Assembly (NCBI GenBank): GCA_034359265.1 | Contig: CP136892.1 | Coordinates: forward strand, 9,844,501-9,908,500 | Direction of reading: 5' to 3' | Length of the DNA: 64,000 nt | Source: Canna indica | Taxonomy: Eukaryota > Streptophyta > Magnoliopsida > Zingiberales > Cannaceae | Shown: in pieces, positions 1 to 10,647 of the stretch | Layout of the letters: each line of letters opens with the position of its first letter | Numbering within the stretch: the first letter of the stretch is position 1 | The notes under the pieces: model-generated | Told to the model about the DNA's origin: nothing | Database searches by the model: none | The model's input: the letters and a program-made list of their open reading frames with translations, nothing else | Position numbers and translations under genes: made by a program

Positions 1-188
1 TGATTTAATATATTTCAGGATCCGAGTAAAATACTAAAATTATTTCAGGAATCTATTGTTTGTCATGTTAATCAGCCGGTAGGTAGTTATATGTTTTTTG
101 GTATAAAGATTTTTTTTAACATGGTCGATATGATTATTAATTTTGCATTATATATTTTTAATTTAATTTTTAGGATGCCCAAAAGATA

Positions 189-840
189 ATGAAATTATTT
201 AAAGAATTTTTTACTTATAATTTATCCGAGAAAAGCATGGTGAAAGCATACCCTTCCACTCCAAACACCAACATGAATAGGGTCTCCCCCTGCACTCCCA
301 GGATTAAGAGCATATCAATTAAAAGGAATTTGCTTTCAAAATCCATACTTCCCAAGAAAATTATTTTGAAAACCCACAAATATGACTTAAGGGAGAGGGT
401 AGGATCTATCGTGTGGGTGAAACTTTTTTCAAAGAAGAAGCCTATTGCTAACACTAAGGAAGTGTCGAAGAAAGAGGAAAAGGAAGAAGAGAAGGAGGAG
501 AAGGAAGAGAAGGATAAGGAGAAGGAGAAGGAGAAGGAGAAGGAGAAGCAGGAGGAAGACAAGAAAGAAGAGGAGAACCAAAAGGATAAGGGAGACGAAG
601 AGGAGAGGAGGAGGAGAAGAAGGAAAAGAAAAATGAAGAGAAAGAAAAAGCGCCAAAAAAGAAAAGAGGAAGATGAAGAGGAAGTAAAAATGCATTTCCA
701 AGATTTATTAAGTTGTTCCCTCTTAGGTATACAAGAAAACCAAGAAAAGGAAAAAAAATAAGCCCCTATTTTTAGAAGTGGAAGAAAAGGAAAATGAAGA
801 GGAGGCTAAGGCTAAGAAAGTGGAAAAAAGAAGAAGCTAA
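189..840 (+). CDS. Lys/Glu-rich low-complexity ORF, probably transposon-related
   Basis: The open frame at 189-761 encodes 190 aa. Residues 1-85 are ordinary and basic; residues 90 onward are almost only Lys, Glu, Arg and Asp. That tail is encoded by a purine tract (about 455-700) built on GAGAAG/GAGGAG units. A second purine-rich stretch continues in another frame to about 840, so the frame is probably broken. It lies upstream of a ULP1-type protease relic, and charged, lysine-rich segments are common in the ORFs of ULP1-carrying plant transposons; the link is inference. No conserved domain is visible. It could be a chance ORF in a purine-rich repeat. Confidence 0.3.
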
Positions 841-1089
841 AGTCATGAACGAAAATGAGGTCAGAAGAAATAAAGTAGCAACCAATGTATTTATCTCAAT
901 TTGAAATTATTGTTGTATGGAAAATAATGTTTAACGAATACATTATATTTCGATGTAGATTTCTAAGAAGTTTACGAAGAGTGACCTTGATGCTGCAAAT
1001 ATTATTCTTTCATTTAACAAGCTCGAGTGAGTGTGTTTGAATTTTTTATTTTTATTTTTATCTAACATATCCTTCTCTACCTTCATGGA

Positions 1090-1808
1090 TTCAAATATCA
1101 TTCTTGCCTTAGACCGAAATGCTTGAGAAAATCCAGCTCTTGGACGGAGAAGATCGAATCTGTTGGAGATGGTCTAATGATAAACTCTTCTCCACCATGT
1201 CTCTTTACCGAATTCTCACCTTTCGAGGGGTGGAGGACCCCTCTAATTGTTGGGTATGACAACCCTCTTTACCTCCTAAGGTCTCTATCTTCGGATGGAT
1301 ATGAACTTGGCAACGCCTACTGACTAGAGACAAGTTGACTGGTTGGGGCATGGCCATTGACACCTCCTGTGCTTTATGCCTTTCCCAGACTGAGTCTCAT
1401 GCTTATCTATTTAGTCGGTGCAGTTTTTCTCTGGATTCTTGGGCACAATGGCTCATATTGCTGAAAATTTCTTTCTTCTCCATTCCGTGGCCACCAGACA
1501 TCAATCTCTGGGATCACCCAAGCAGCCTTAACTTACGGAGGTTCAGGATTCTTTTGACTTGGAGCTGGTACATTTGGGGAGAAAGAAACTAAAGATGCTT
1601 CCAAGATACTAGGATGGAAGTTCCTGAGTTCATTAGCTCGTTGTTTTACTTCTTCAGTGTTTATAAAATCTTGTAGTTATCTAAGCTTGTAGCCTATCCT
1701 ATTTAGTTTTTTTCGGTCATTCTATTTTTATTTTTACTGTGCTAGTCCCCTCTTTGTATTCAATTCTTACTCATGAATTAATACAAATGCTTTTTCTATA
1801 TAAAAAAA
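1090..1808 (+). mobile_element. 3' end of a decayed LINE (zf-RVT region and poly(A) tail)
   Basis: Bases 1335-1592 read as a cysteine-rich segment with CALCLSQTESHAYLFSRC followed by tryptophan-rich sequence. This is typical of the zinc-binding region that follows reverse transcriptase in plant non-LTR retrotransposons. The sequence then runs through AT-rich 3' sequence to a short A-run at about 1801-1808, as expected for a LINE poly(A) tail. Upstream frames (1090-1330) are interrupted by stops. No reverse transcriptase core remains, so this is a 5'-truncated dead copy. Confidence 0.6.
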
Positions 1809-2101
1809 ACTTGTGTGATTGTGTTTTTCTTGTTGTATTGTAAATTGTTTGTTGTACCAAATGTTATAACAATGTCATTTAATAAAATATATTTTTATCA
1901 TTTGGTTGTGCGAAAATTATTGTTGGCCTATTAGGTAGTGTTTTTAATAGGGTGAAATGTCCAAACTATAGAAATGATTTCAAAAGTTTCACCCAAGCTC
2001 TTGAAATGTTCAAACTATACACATGAACTTAACAGTTTGGATTATGTGATATATAACTCGTTTAACTTTTTTACTTACTATTTTTTTTTTTTGCATATTT
2101 A
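1809..2101. other. AT-rich sequence without a recognised gene
   Basis: This stretch lies between the LINE tail and the ULP1-like exon. It is AT-rich with short T-runs, and I see no ORF or structured repeat in it. Confidence 0.5.
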
Positions 2102-2430
2102 GTCCTAAAAAGAATTATTTGTGGAGGTATGAAGATCAACAGATAAACTTTTATGCATTGTGCAACTTAATTGATCCTACTGCATATATTGATGATGACA
2201 CCCTCGACTCCTTTGTTTCCATGCTATATAGAAGAACAACACTTTCAGATAACTTTTTGTGTACTTTGGGGCAATATTTGAGGTAATATAGAGATTTTTA
2301 ATTTTTGGTACGAAGTTATGATATTCTAATGTATAAAATTTATTATTTATTGTAGAGATACATCAACATGGACATAGCAAGGGCATTCAAGATGATCCAA
2401 ATATCATCGCAATTCTTACCCATTTAATAT
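2102..2430 (+). pseudogene. ULP1/C48-type protease gene, 5' half
   Basis: Bases 2102-2282 read as KNYLWRYEDQQINFYALCNL followed by an acidic segment with a DDDTLDSFV motif. This resembles the N-terminal part of ULP1-like (C48) cysteine protease domains carried by plant transposons. A plausible intron (GTAATATAG to TTATTGTAG) leads to a second exon at about 2356-2430 that ends with SQFLP. The frame then stops where a large inserted element begins. The catalytic half lies beyond that insertion at 10,767-11,272. This is a split, non-functional gene; whether it was a host gene or a transposon gene is not certain. Confidence 0.5.
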
Positions 2431-2598
2431 AGGGTTATTAGATAAAAATGACCTCAACTTTGGCCAAATTCATAATTGTGGCCAATTTTTTAATGAATCT
2501 CAATTGTATATAAGAACTTACACGTTGGGTCAATATTCAATTATAGCTAGCCGTCTGCAAATCATTAACATGTCAGTTATTTCGCTGAGAACTCATTT

Positions 2599-2688
2599 GC
2601 CACCTCAACTGAATACAAGTAGGATAGTATTTTAATATGTCTTTTTAATTAATTGGGTCCCACCTCTCTCTCCTCCTTTTCTTCCTCC
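2599..2688 (+). repeat. Left inverted repeat of the composite element
   Basis: This begins with GCCACCTCAACTG and continues through TTTTAATATG and TTAATTAATTGGGTCCCA into a CT-rich tract. It matches the reverse complement of 10,648-10,735 with scattered mismatches. Confidence 0.65.
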
Positions 2689-2699
2689 CGCTGCCACCC

Positions 2700-2846
2700 A
2701 TTTCTACCCGAGCTCTCTCTCTCTCTCTCTCTGAGGCGAAGAGTGTGTATTCAATGGAGAACAACAATAGCAATAGCAGCTGCTGTAACAACCACAAGAA
2801 TACCAACATCGAGAGGTTGGCGTTGCGGCCGCGGGAGAGAAGCACG
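2700..2846 (+). repeat. Left half of a duplicated ~220 bp segment
   Basis: This starts with a (CT)n tract, then GAGGCGAAGAG and a reading frame starting MEENNNSNSSCC. It is homologous to 9,797-9,950. The copy is cut at 2846 by the Copia insertion and resumes at 8,172-8,240. The second copy at 9,797-10,018 is uninterrupted and serves as an empty-site reference. I do not recognise the gene of origin. Confidence 0.7.
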
Positions 2847-3174
2847 TGATGAAGTAAAGCTGAAACAGCTCAAAACAGAGGATGAGAAATGACATGGAAG
2901 GCAACTCAAGTAATAAAGTAGGAAGTGGACTAAAGGGTATTTGAGTAATATCACTTTATGTTTTTTGAAGTCAAAAAATATAAATAGCTGAAAAGTTAGC
3001 TTTCGCGGTAACTCTTTCTTCCTTTCCCGAACTCTATTTTTTTCCCTCTTTTGGTTTTCCAGATACAATGTTCTTGATCTACCAAGAACGGATGTAATTC
3101 TTGTGTAATAAGGATTCCATGAATGAAAGATCTGGTCGATGTTTTTAGAGCAATTCATAGCTATTTGATCAACA
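2847..3174 (+). repeat. Copia 5' LTR (328 bp)
   Basis: It starts TGATGAAGTAAAGC and ends GATCAACA, giving the TG...CA termini. It matches the 3' LTR at 7718-8166 apart from the extra duplication there. A TATAAATAG box-like motif is near 2979, a plausible promoter of the element. Confidence 0.95.
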
Positions 3175-3186
3175 TGGTATCAGAGC
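3175..3186 (+). other. Copia primer-binding site
   Basis: TGGTATCAGAGC directly follows the 5' LTR. It is the standard complement of the 3' end of plant initiator tRNA-Met. Confidence 0.95.
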
Positions 3187-3239
3187 AGATGAAGTGATCG
3201 AAGCCAATCTTTCATTGATCCAGATTTGCCCTAATCAAA

Positions 3240-6200
3240 ATGGCAAGGAATCGTAAATCACAGCAGAGCCGATCGGTTGTCGCGGACTCTGGGAACTCAA
3301 CCGAGGCGCAATCGATCATGGATGAAGAGGAATACGATGATGATCCCTTCATCATATATGGGAGCGATAGCTCAGGTAATCTCCTAGTCTCAGTGAAATT
3401 AACTGGACACGAAAATTATTTACCATGGCATGAGTCCATGTTGATTGCGTTGTCTACCAAGAACAAGGAGGGTTTTGTTGATGGAACAATTGAGATTCCA
3501 AATATCAGCACACTCAGATACCGAGCTTGGAAGAGATGCAATAATTTGGTGCGATCATGGATACTCCAGTCTATCGCACCAGAATTAACATCCAGCGTGA
3601 TATATTCACAAACAGCTCAAGAAATGTGGGTAGATCTTGAGGATAGATTTGGGAAGACAAATGAGCCAAAAATCTATGAATTAAAGGTACAAATCACCAC
3701 AACGAGACAAGAAAATCAATCAGTGGCAGTATACTATACAAAGCTGAAGTCTTTGTGGAATGAGCTAGATGCTGTTGAGTCGGGCTTCAAGTGTGATTGT
3801 GGCAAAGGAAGGGAATACATTGTTAAGGATCGACTGACGTAATTTTTAATGGGACTGAATGAGAGTTACACAAATGTAAGAGGTCAAATCCTATTGATGA
3901 AACCCTCTTCCCAACTTGAATCAAGCTTACTCACTCTTAGAGCAAGAAGAATCCCAGAGAAAGGTGGGTTCAATGATGAAAGGAACTGTGGAAGCTGTAG
4001 CCCTGAATAGCATGAAACAGTTGTATGAACAAAACCCCGGAAGTCAGAATGGAGAAAGGTCAAGTTATAGAAATCAGAATGGTGAACCCTATGTTAGAAA
4101 ATTCTGTGAATTCTGCAAGAAGATAGGCCATACGAAGGATAATTGCTACAAGATACATGGTTACCCAAATGGAAATAAACCATTCAAAGGGAAACAGAAG
4201 TATCAGTATAGTGAAAAGTCAGCTAACAGTGCCATTACTGAGAGTAATGAGATGAAAAATGAGCTGAGGAGTGAAGGTTCTAACAGCAAGAAGAGTGATG
4301 GAAATCATGGAGATTTTACAGAAGAGCAGTATTCGACATTACTCAGCCTGCTGGGAAGCAAAAATAACACTGCAGTAGTTAATATGGCTGGTAAGAACCT
4401 TTGTAATATTGGAAAGATGTCTAATGAAAAGTGGATATTAGATAGTGGAGCAACCAATCATATTGCCACTAGTAATATCAAATTATTAGACATGCTGAAT
4501 TCTACAAGCAGGGACAGAATATCACTCCCTAATGGTGAATCAGTCCCTGTGACTTGTGTAGGAACAGCTCATATAAGTGACACAATAAAGTTGTAAAATA
4601 CATTATCAGTCTCAGCATTTTATTTTAACCTGCTATTTGTTAGTAGACTCACAAAGGAACTTGGATGTTCAATAACTTTTAATCCTTCAAGTTTCATCAT
4701 CCAGGACCTGGTTTCGAAGAAGACTTTGGGGACTGGTAATGAAGAAAGTGGACTGTATGTGTTGAGAAGCTCAGCAAGTGAAGACAACACTGGATTCGAC
4801 ACAAATCAGGTTATGAATGTTACTTTAGATGTTCAAGCTTTGTGGCATCTAAGATTAGGACATGTTCCATCAGAAAAAATGAAATTACTTTCATATTGCA
4901 TTCCAAACACACCTCAAATTTGTTTTGCAATGTATGCCCAAAAGCCAAAATATGTAGACTGCCATTCAATATCAGCATGAATAAAGCTTCTAAAGTTTTT
5001 GAACTCATTCATTGTGATGTGTGGGGTCCTCACAAAGAAAGGACACATGACAATTGTTCATATTTTTTGACCATTGTTGATGACTTTTCTAGAGCTACTT
5101 GGACATTCTTATTCACATATAAAAGCCAAGTGCCAAGTATTTTGATTAGCTTCATAAAGATGGTTAAGAAATAGTTTGACAGTGATGTAAAAATTGTGAG
5201 GACTGACAATGAGTCAAAATTTTACAATTCAGTGATAAGTAGTTTCCTAAATGAACTAGGGATTGTTCACCAAAGCTCTTGTGTGGAGACACCACAACAA
5301 AATGCAGTGGCCGAAAGAAAACACAGGCACTTGTTGGAGGTTGCAAGATGTCTGAAATTTCAATCACAAATACCACTAAATTTTTGGGGGGAATGCATCC
5401 AAACAGCTACCTACTTGATAAATAGAATGCCTAGTGTAAAGCTAGGAAACAGGAGTCCATATGAAGTATTGTACAACAAACAACCAAACCTCACACACTT
5501 GAGGGCATTTGGATGTTTATGTTATGCAAGTACCCTAAGGCAGGGGAGATCAAAATTCGATACTAGAGGCAAGGAAGCAGTCTTTATGGGCTATCCAAGT
5601 GGCAAAAAGGGGTATAAGATATATGAACCAGAATCCAGGAGCTTCTCTATAACAAGAGATGTTATCTTTATAGAACATATCTTTCCTTTCAGCCAACACA
5701 GTCAACAAAAAACAATCTTTCCTATTCCTACGAGTTCAGATGAAATCAACCTAGGAGAAAAGGAAAATGTACACAAAAGAGATGTTCAAAGAGAGGATAG
5801 AAGAATTTCAGAACAGAAGCTTGACAGTACACCTGAAAAGCTTGACAGTATGTCTGGAAAAAGATTTTTTGAATCGAATATTAATCAGAATGTTTCACAA
5901 GAGAAAACCTCTGATGAAATTATGGAGAGGAGATATGACAGTGTTCCTGAGTTACCAGAGTCATCACAAAATATAAGAAGTAAAAGAGAAAGGAAGATGC
6001 CTGGAAAATACAAGGATTACATTTGTAATTCATATGCTGAAAAAGTCTCAGATGGAGAAAGAAGAAAAACTTCTCCATACCCAATGTCAAACTACTTGAG
6101 TCTATCAGCCATATCAGTAATTCACAAATGTTTCATAACATCCATAGATGCACATCAGGAACCAAAAAATTATGAGGAAGCAAAAATTGATCCCATTTGG

Positions 6201-7709
6201 AAGGAATCAATGCAAGAGGAGCTAAAAGCACTAGAAGCAAATAAGACCTGGAGTTTGTGTGAGCTTCCACTTGGCAAAAATTCAATTGGGTGCAAGTGGG
6301 TGTACAAGATAAAATTCAAACAAGATGGGACCATAGATAGGTACAAGTCAAGGCTTGTAGCCAAAGGGTATACTCAAGTGGAAGAAATTGATTACCAGGA
6401 CACTTTTGCGCCTGTATCAAAACTTGCAACAGTAAGAATAATCTTAGCAGTTGCAGCGGCTATGAAATGGCCTCTTTCACAGCTTGATGTGAATAACGCA
6501 TATCTGCATGGGGATTTAGAAGAGGAGGTCTACATGACATTAGCTCCCGGATATGGAAAAGAAAATGACAGTAGGGTATGCAGACTGCGAAAGTCTTTGT
6601 ATGGGCTAAAACAAGCGGGAAGACAATGGTTTTCAAAGCTATCCACTAGTATTCAAAGTCAAGGATACAACCAATGCTATTGTGAGCCTTGTTTGTTTAT
6701 AAAGAAAGATAGTGAAGGAATTGTCATTGTTCTAGTATACGTAGATGACATAATCCTTACTGGTTCAAATACAAAGGGTATCAAAGAGTTGAAAGAGTTC
6801 TTAGATAGACAGTTCAAGATTAAAGATCTTGGAAGACTCACGTATTTTCTAGGACTGGTGGTTCAAAGAGATGACAACGGGATACATATTAGTCAACGCA
6901 AGTATGTTGTTGATTTATTAGCTGAAATGAAGATGCTTGATTGTAAACCTAAGGCGACACCTATGGATCAAAACAATAAAAAGCAGAAGGAGGCAGCTGA
7001 AAGTGATGAATACTTTGAGGATCAAAGTGGGTACAGAACTCTGATTGGAAAGTTGCTATACATCACTGTAACAAGGCCCGACATCATGTATGGAGTACAC
7101 CAGTTGAGCCAATTTGTTCAGAACCCCAGGAGATTACATTACCAAGCTGCGCTGAGGATTTTGAAGTACTTAAAAGGTACTGTGGGGTTAGGTTTATTCT
7201 ACCCTTCAAATGAAGGAGTCAAATTAACTGGGTATTCAGATGCGGATTGGGGTAGCTGCGCCATATCAAGGAAGTCCATATCTGGTTACTTGGTGAAGAT
7301 AGGTGAATCTACTGTGAACTGGAAATGCAAACGACAACCCACAGTGAGTAGATCAAGCACCGAGAGTGAGCTCAGGGCTCTCTCGAGTGCTACTGCTGAG
7401 GTAATGTGGACTTTGAACTTGTTAAATGAGATGGGGATTAAGAATGATGATGTTGTATCAATATTCTGCGATTCACAGAGTGCTCTACACATAACCAAAA
7501 ACCCTGTGTTCCATGAGCGGACGAAGTATCTTGAGGTTGATTGTTATTTTGTCCGAGAAAAGTTTCAAGCAAAAATTATCAAGCCTGTGTATATACCTAG
7601 CAAAGAACAAACTGCAGATGTTTTGACGAAAGCACTGCCAGTAGCTCAACATCAAAAATTATGTTTCAAGTTGGGAATGAAAAATCTGTTCTTCATTCTA
7701 CCAACTTGA
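3240..7709 (+). pseudogene. Copia gag-pol polyprotein, disrupted
   Basis: The gag part (3240-4150) ends in a zinc knuckle, CEFCKKIGHTKDNC. The protease has the DSGA active site (about 4440). The integrase zinc-binding His residues lie in LWHLRLGHV (about 4843), and its D-D-E residues fall at about 5020, 5200 and 5300. Reverse transcriptase has the YVDD box at 6738-6749. RNase H follows with DADWGSC, ESEL and DSQSA. The last open stretch (5196-7709, 837 aa) covers most of integrase plus RT-RNase H without interruption. Breaks are an in-frame stop at 3840, a frame change near 3900, a stop at 4594, a frame change near 4900-4960 and a stop at 5172. The element is therefore non-autonomous. Confidence 0.93.
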
Positions 7710-7717
7710 GGGGGGAG
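7704..7717 (+). other. Copia polypurine tract
   Basis: This purine run (TTGAGGGGGGAG) ends at the first base before the 3' LTR. It is the normal primer site for plus-strand synthesis. Confidence 0.85.
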
Positions 7718-8166
7718 TGATGAAGTAAAGCTGAAACAGCTCAAAACAGAGGATGAGAAATGACATGGAAGGCAACTCAAGTAATAAAGTAGGAAGTGGA
7801 CTGATGGGTATTTGAGTAATATCACTTTATGTTTTTTGAAGTAAAAAAAATAGCTCAAAACAGAGGATGAGAAATGACATGGAAGGCAACTCAAGTAATA
7901 AAGTAGGAAGTAGGAAGTGGACTGAAGGGTATTTGAGTAATATCACTTTATGTTTTTTGAAGTCAAAAAATATAAATAGCTGAAAAGTTAGCTTTCGCGG
8001 TAACTCTTTCTTCCTTTCCCGAACTCTATTTTTTTCCCTCTTTTGGTTTTCCAGATACAATGTTCTTGATCTACCAAGAACGGATGTAATTCTTGTGTAA
8101 TAAGGATTCCATGAATGAAAGATCTGGTCGATGTTTTTAGAGCAATTCATAGCTATTTGATCAACA
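7718..8166 (+). repeat. Copia 3' LTR with internal duplication (449 bp)
   Basis: It has the same ends as the 5' LTR but is 121 bp longer. A segment starting AGCTCAAAACAGAGG occurs at 7738 and again at 7852 (period 114 bp), and there is also a small GTAGGAA duplication. The rest aligns almost base for base with 2847-3174. Confidence 0.93.
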
Positions 8167-8774
8167 GCACGAAGCAATTTGCCACGTCTTCGTCTTCCTC
8201 GGTGATGCTGCTGGAGGACTCGACGGCGGACGAGGTGGTCCAACCTGCAAAGAGGAGGCTTGAAAAGCTTTGATCCTTGGCTTGTCTCAGCGCACACACA
8301 CCCTGTCTCTCCTTGATCTCTCTCGTTATCCTCCATGCTTCACTAACGCATGTAATTACTATGATATGGTCATTGCAATTGGTCAGATTTAGCGCACAAG
8401 TATTATCACTGTTTGCTCACCAAGTGTTTGATTGAGTGCCGCTTTGGTATCTGGAAAATATTGGATGGAGAGTGGAGATCGAAAATAGAGTGGAAATGAA
8501 TCAAAAATAGGGGAACACAAACAACTGCCTTCCATGGAATAAAAAGAAACATATGTGCATGGGGAAATCCAACATGGCCCTCATGATCCCTCTTTGAAAC
8601 CATCTCCATGTGCTCTTCTTGTCGACGCTGCTCCTAAAGAAGCCTACATGGTACTATTCATATCCTTTTAATTTCCTATTCATCAGCCCTTTGTCTCTCT
8701 CTCTCTCTCTCTCTCTCTCGCTCTGTTTTGTTCTTTCGTGATTACTAAAATTATCATTTTTTGTTTTCTTGCAG

Positions 8775-8813
8775 GCTGAGTACTTCCGCCACCTACTCAA
8801 GCCCGTCACGTAG
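8775..8813 (+). CDS. Last exon of the conserved SAC51-type upstream ORF
   Basis: After a TTTCTTGCAG acceptor, codons at 8775-8813 read AEYFRHLLKPVT then a stop. This is the hallmark C-terminus of the conserved peptide uORF in the 5' leader of SAC51/SACL bHLH mRNAs. In Arabidopsis that uORF represses translation of the main ORF until thermospermine relieves it. The preceding exon (about 8,600-8,650, donor at 8651) does not show the usual upstream uORF peptide, so the uORF start seems lost or replaced. The match of twelve consecutive codons plus stop is strong evidence of origin. Confidence 0.75.
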   Translation, partial: AEYFRHLLKPVT

Positions 8814-9004
8814 ATTTGTTTTCATCAATCGCTTTGCTGAATAAATCTGAGATATCAGCCAATAATATTGTGGAAATAGCATTTGAATTTGATTGATCGC
8901 CACTGGTATATCTTTTCAAGCCCTTTAAAGCTTTGAAATCTTTTCAACCAAAGCCTGGATTTCTAGGGGAGCAATCAGACTGTATCAAATGGACATGGGG
9001 AAGA

Positions 9005-9256
9005 ATAGGACTTGTATGAGCGGTCTGCTCATACAAATTTCTAGGCCGCTCATCTTCCGCCACGTCAGCTCAGCACGTATCCGATGCAAAATTCGAGTTC
9101 GGAATGTGTGCCCAGCAACAGCCCAGACTGCATCCCGAATTCAATTTTTGCATCAGGATGCGTGCTGAGCTGACGTGACGGAAGATGAGCGGCCTGCTAA
9201 TACAAATTTGTATGAGCTGGCCGCTCATACAAGTCGGCCTCATACAAGTTTTCTCC
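9005..9256. mobile_element. 252-bp inverted-repeat element in the SAC51-like copy
   Basis: CATGGGGAAGA is present on both sides (8994-9004 and 9257-9267). The interior is a near palindrome: ACTTGTATGAGCGG and CACGTCAGCTCAGCACG on the left recur inverted on the right. A duplication of 9-11 bp points to a Mutator-like MITE. Removing one repeat and the element joins the SAC51-like sequence directly into the MHEDTEE frame. Confidence 0.75.
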
Positions 9257-9796
9257 CATGGGGAAGAGGAGATGCACGAAGACACCGAAGAAATTAATGC
9301 ACTCTTGTATTCGGACTCTGACCACAAGTATTGCGAAGAGGAGGCCAGCACAGGGCATTCACCAATCGAGCCGATGGTTGGAACTTCAACAGAGGTAGCA
9401 GCGAGCTCGGTCCTCCCAGCTGCCAAGAGAAAGAGAATTGATGTGGTCGAACATGAACCTAACGCTTCGCTCCTCGACACAGCGAGCTCAGCAAGCTCCC
9501 TGTTCTACTACCACGCCATTGATTCAAAAACCAAGAGCACCGACGGCGAATCCAGCTACGTGAGAGGAGAGGATCAAGACCGGAAGCGGATCAAAAGGGA
9601 GAGAATACTGGAGAGCATCGGCGTTCTCAGGATCGGAGGATCATCGATTTTAGGTGGGAAGGGAAAGGATGCAGCCACCGTCCTTGACGAGGCAATTTGC
9701 AGCCACTGTGCTCGACGAGGTGGCGACTCCATTATTATTAACCTTCTAAAAGCAAGCCGCCGTCCACCGTTTGTGGTGCATGCATGGCTGGATGTG

Positions 9797-10018
9797 GACT
9801 CTCTCTCTCAGAGGCGAAGAGTGATGTATTCAATGGAGGAAACCAAAGATTTCAACAACAGCAGTAGCAGTAGCAGTAGCAGCTGCTGTAACAACCACAA
9901 CAACACCAACATCGGGAGGTTGGTGTTGCGGCCGTGGGAGAGAGCACAAGACAATTCGCCATGTCTTCGTCTTCCTCGGTGATGCTGCTGGAGAACTCGG
10001 CGGTGGACGAAGTGGTCG
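9797..10018 (+). repeat. Intact second copy of the duplicated segment
   Basis: It is homologous to 2,700-2,846 plus 8,172-8,240, including GAGGCGAAGAG, the Ser/Asn-rich frame, TTGCGGCCG and GTCTTCGTCTTCCTCGGTGA. It flanks the SAC51-like fragment on the right as the other copy does on the left. Bases 10,018-10,236 continue an open frame (MEESPLYHPFALTAVVAASP) that I do not recognise. Confidence 0.7.
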
Positions 10019-10272
10019 GCTCGGCGAACACCGAGGCCACGATGGAGGAGAGCCCACTCTACCACCCCTTCGCCCTCACCGCCGTCGTCGCGGCGTCTCC
10101 TATCAACAACTCTGCCAGCAGCACGCCGAAATGGTGGACGTGGCTCCTCTTTCTCTCCGTCAACTCTTCTCCTGATACTGTACGTGGCTCCTCTTTCTCT
10201 CCGTCACCCATATCCCACTATCGTCATTGTTACTAGCAGCTTCGGCCTTGGCGTTCTTGAATGACGTCAAGA

Positions 10273-10640
10273 TTACTTTGCAGTGAATGAAGTTTTGCTA
10301 AAAATCAGCACCTCCCAAACGCGGTTACCGTCAGTCTCCAACTTTTTTAGTTCAAAGTCTTGGCTTCGCCACCACCGCCACACTAGAAGCGTTAAGATAA
10401 CATAGAGGAAGATGATGAGAAGAGCCGCCGCTAGAACCGTGACAGGAAACCACCACGGAGGCTTCGCGAAGGTCAACTCGCCGCAAGAACCGTGACAGGA
10501 GTGTACTTGGGCTGCGAGCAGCCGGCGTAGAAGAAGCCTGTGAGGTCGTCAGAGAGTAGCCAACGTAGATGAAGCCTATCAGGTCGTCGGAGAGCAGCCG
10601 GCGTAGACGAAGCCCGTTAGGTTGTCGGAGGCCACCCCAT
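10273..10640 (-). pseudogene. Possible cysteine-rich receptor-like gene fragment
   Basis: On the minus strand, 10,476-10,273 reads a Trp-rich hydrophobic membrane segment (residues about 8-33) followed by a basic WRWWRSQ stop-transfer stretch. Just upstream, three frames contain DLTGFFYAGCSQPKYTP or variants. FxYAGCS-type starts are typical of the DUF26 ectodomain of plant cysteine-rich receptor-like kinases. No complete domain and no kinase is present, and the frames shift between the repeated units. The family assignment rests on a short motif and is tentative. Confidence 0.35.
10519..10632. repeat. 38-bp tandem repeat, three copies
   Basis: Three imperfect units begin CAGCCGGCGTAG (10519), TAGCCAACGTAG (10557) and CAGCCGGCGTAG (10595), each ending in GTCGTCGGAGAG or a variant. 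Because 38 is not a multiple of three, the same peptide (GFxYAGCS) is read in successive frames on the minus strand. Confidence 0.8.
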
Positions 10641-10647
10641 TCTTAAA

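Larger units (their letters stand above)
2842..8171 (+). mobile_element. Ty1/Copia LTR retrotransposon with 5-bp target duplication
   Basis: This is a full-length but disabled Copia element. It is bounded by the direct repeat GCACG at 2842-2846 and 8167-8171. Inside are two LTRs (2847-3174 and 7718-8166), a tRNA-Met-type primer-binding site at 3175 and a polypurine tract just before 7718. The polyprotein order is gag, protease, integrase, reverse transcriptase and RNase H, which defines Copia. The coding region has stops and frameshifts, so it cannot make its products alone. The LTRs are nearly identical apart from one internal duplication, which implies a fairly recent insertion. Confidence 0.95.
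8775..9720 (+). pseudogene. SAC51-like bHLH gene fragment (bHLH143/145 type)
   Basis: SAC51-family proteins are atypical bHLH regulators tied to thermospermine and xylem development. Downstream of the uORF end, the frame around 9,270-9,390 reads MHEDTEEINALLYSDSD and then STGHSP. Next come a basic KRKR stretch and, at about 9,570-9,695, a bHLH-like segment with KRIKRERI, GGKGKDA and VLDEAI. These motifs occur in this order in SAC51 homologues. An inverted-repeat element interrupts the sequence at 9005-9256, and a stop lies in frame just upstream. An imperfect repeat of GCAGCCACCGTCCTTGACGA breaks helix 2. It ends without the usual C-terminus and lies inside a transposon-like block, so it looks like a captured, dead copy. 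Confidence 0.65.

Noticed and set aside
215..701. Minus-strand ORFs rich in Ser/Phe/Leu opposite the purine tract
   Set aside because: They are the complement of the GAGAAG repeat; low-complexity shadows with no domain.
9808..10065. Minus-strand Leu/Cys-rich ORFs of 62-85 aa
   Set aside because: They read the complement of an AGC trinucleotide run; only the composition makes them look membrane-like.
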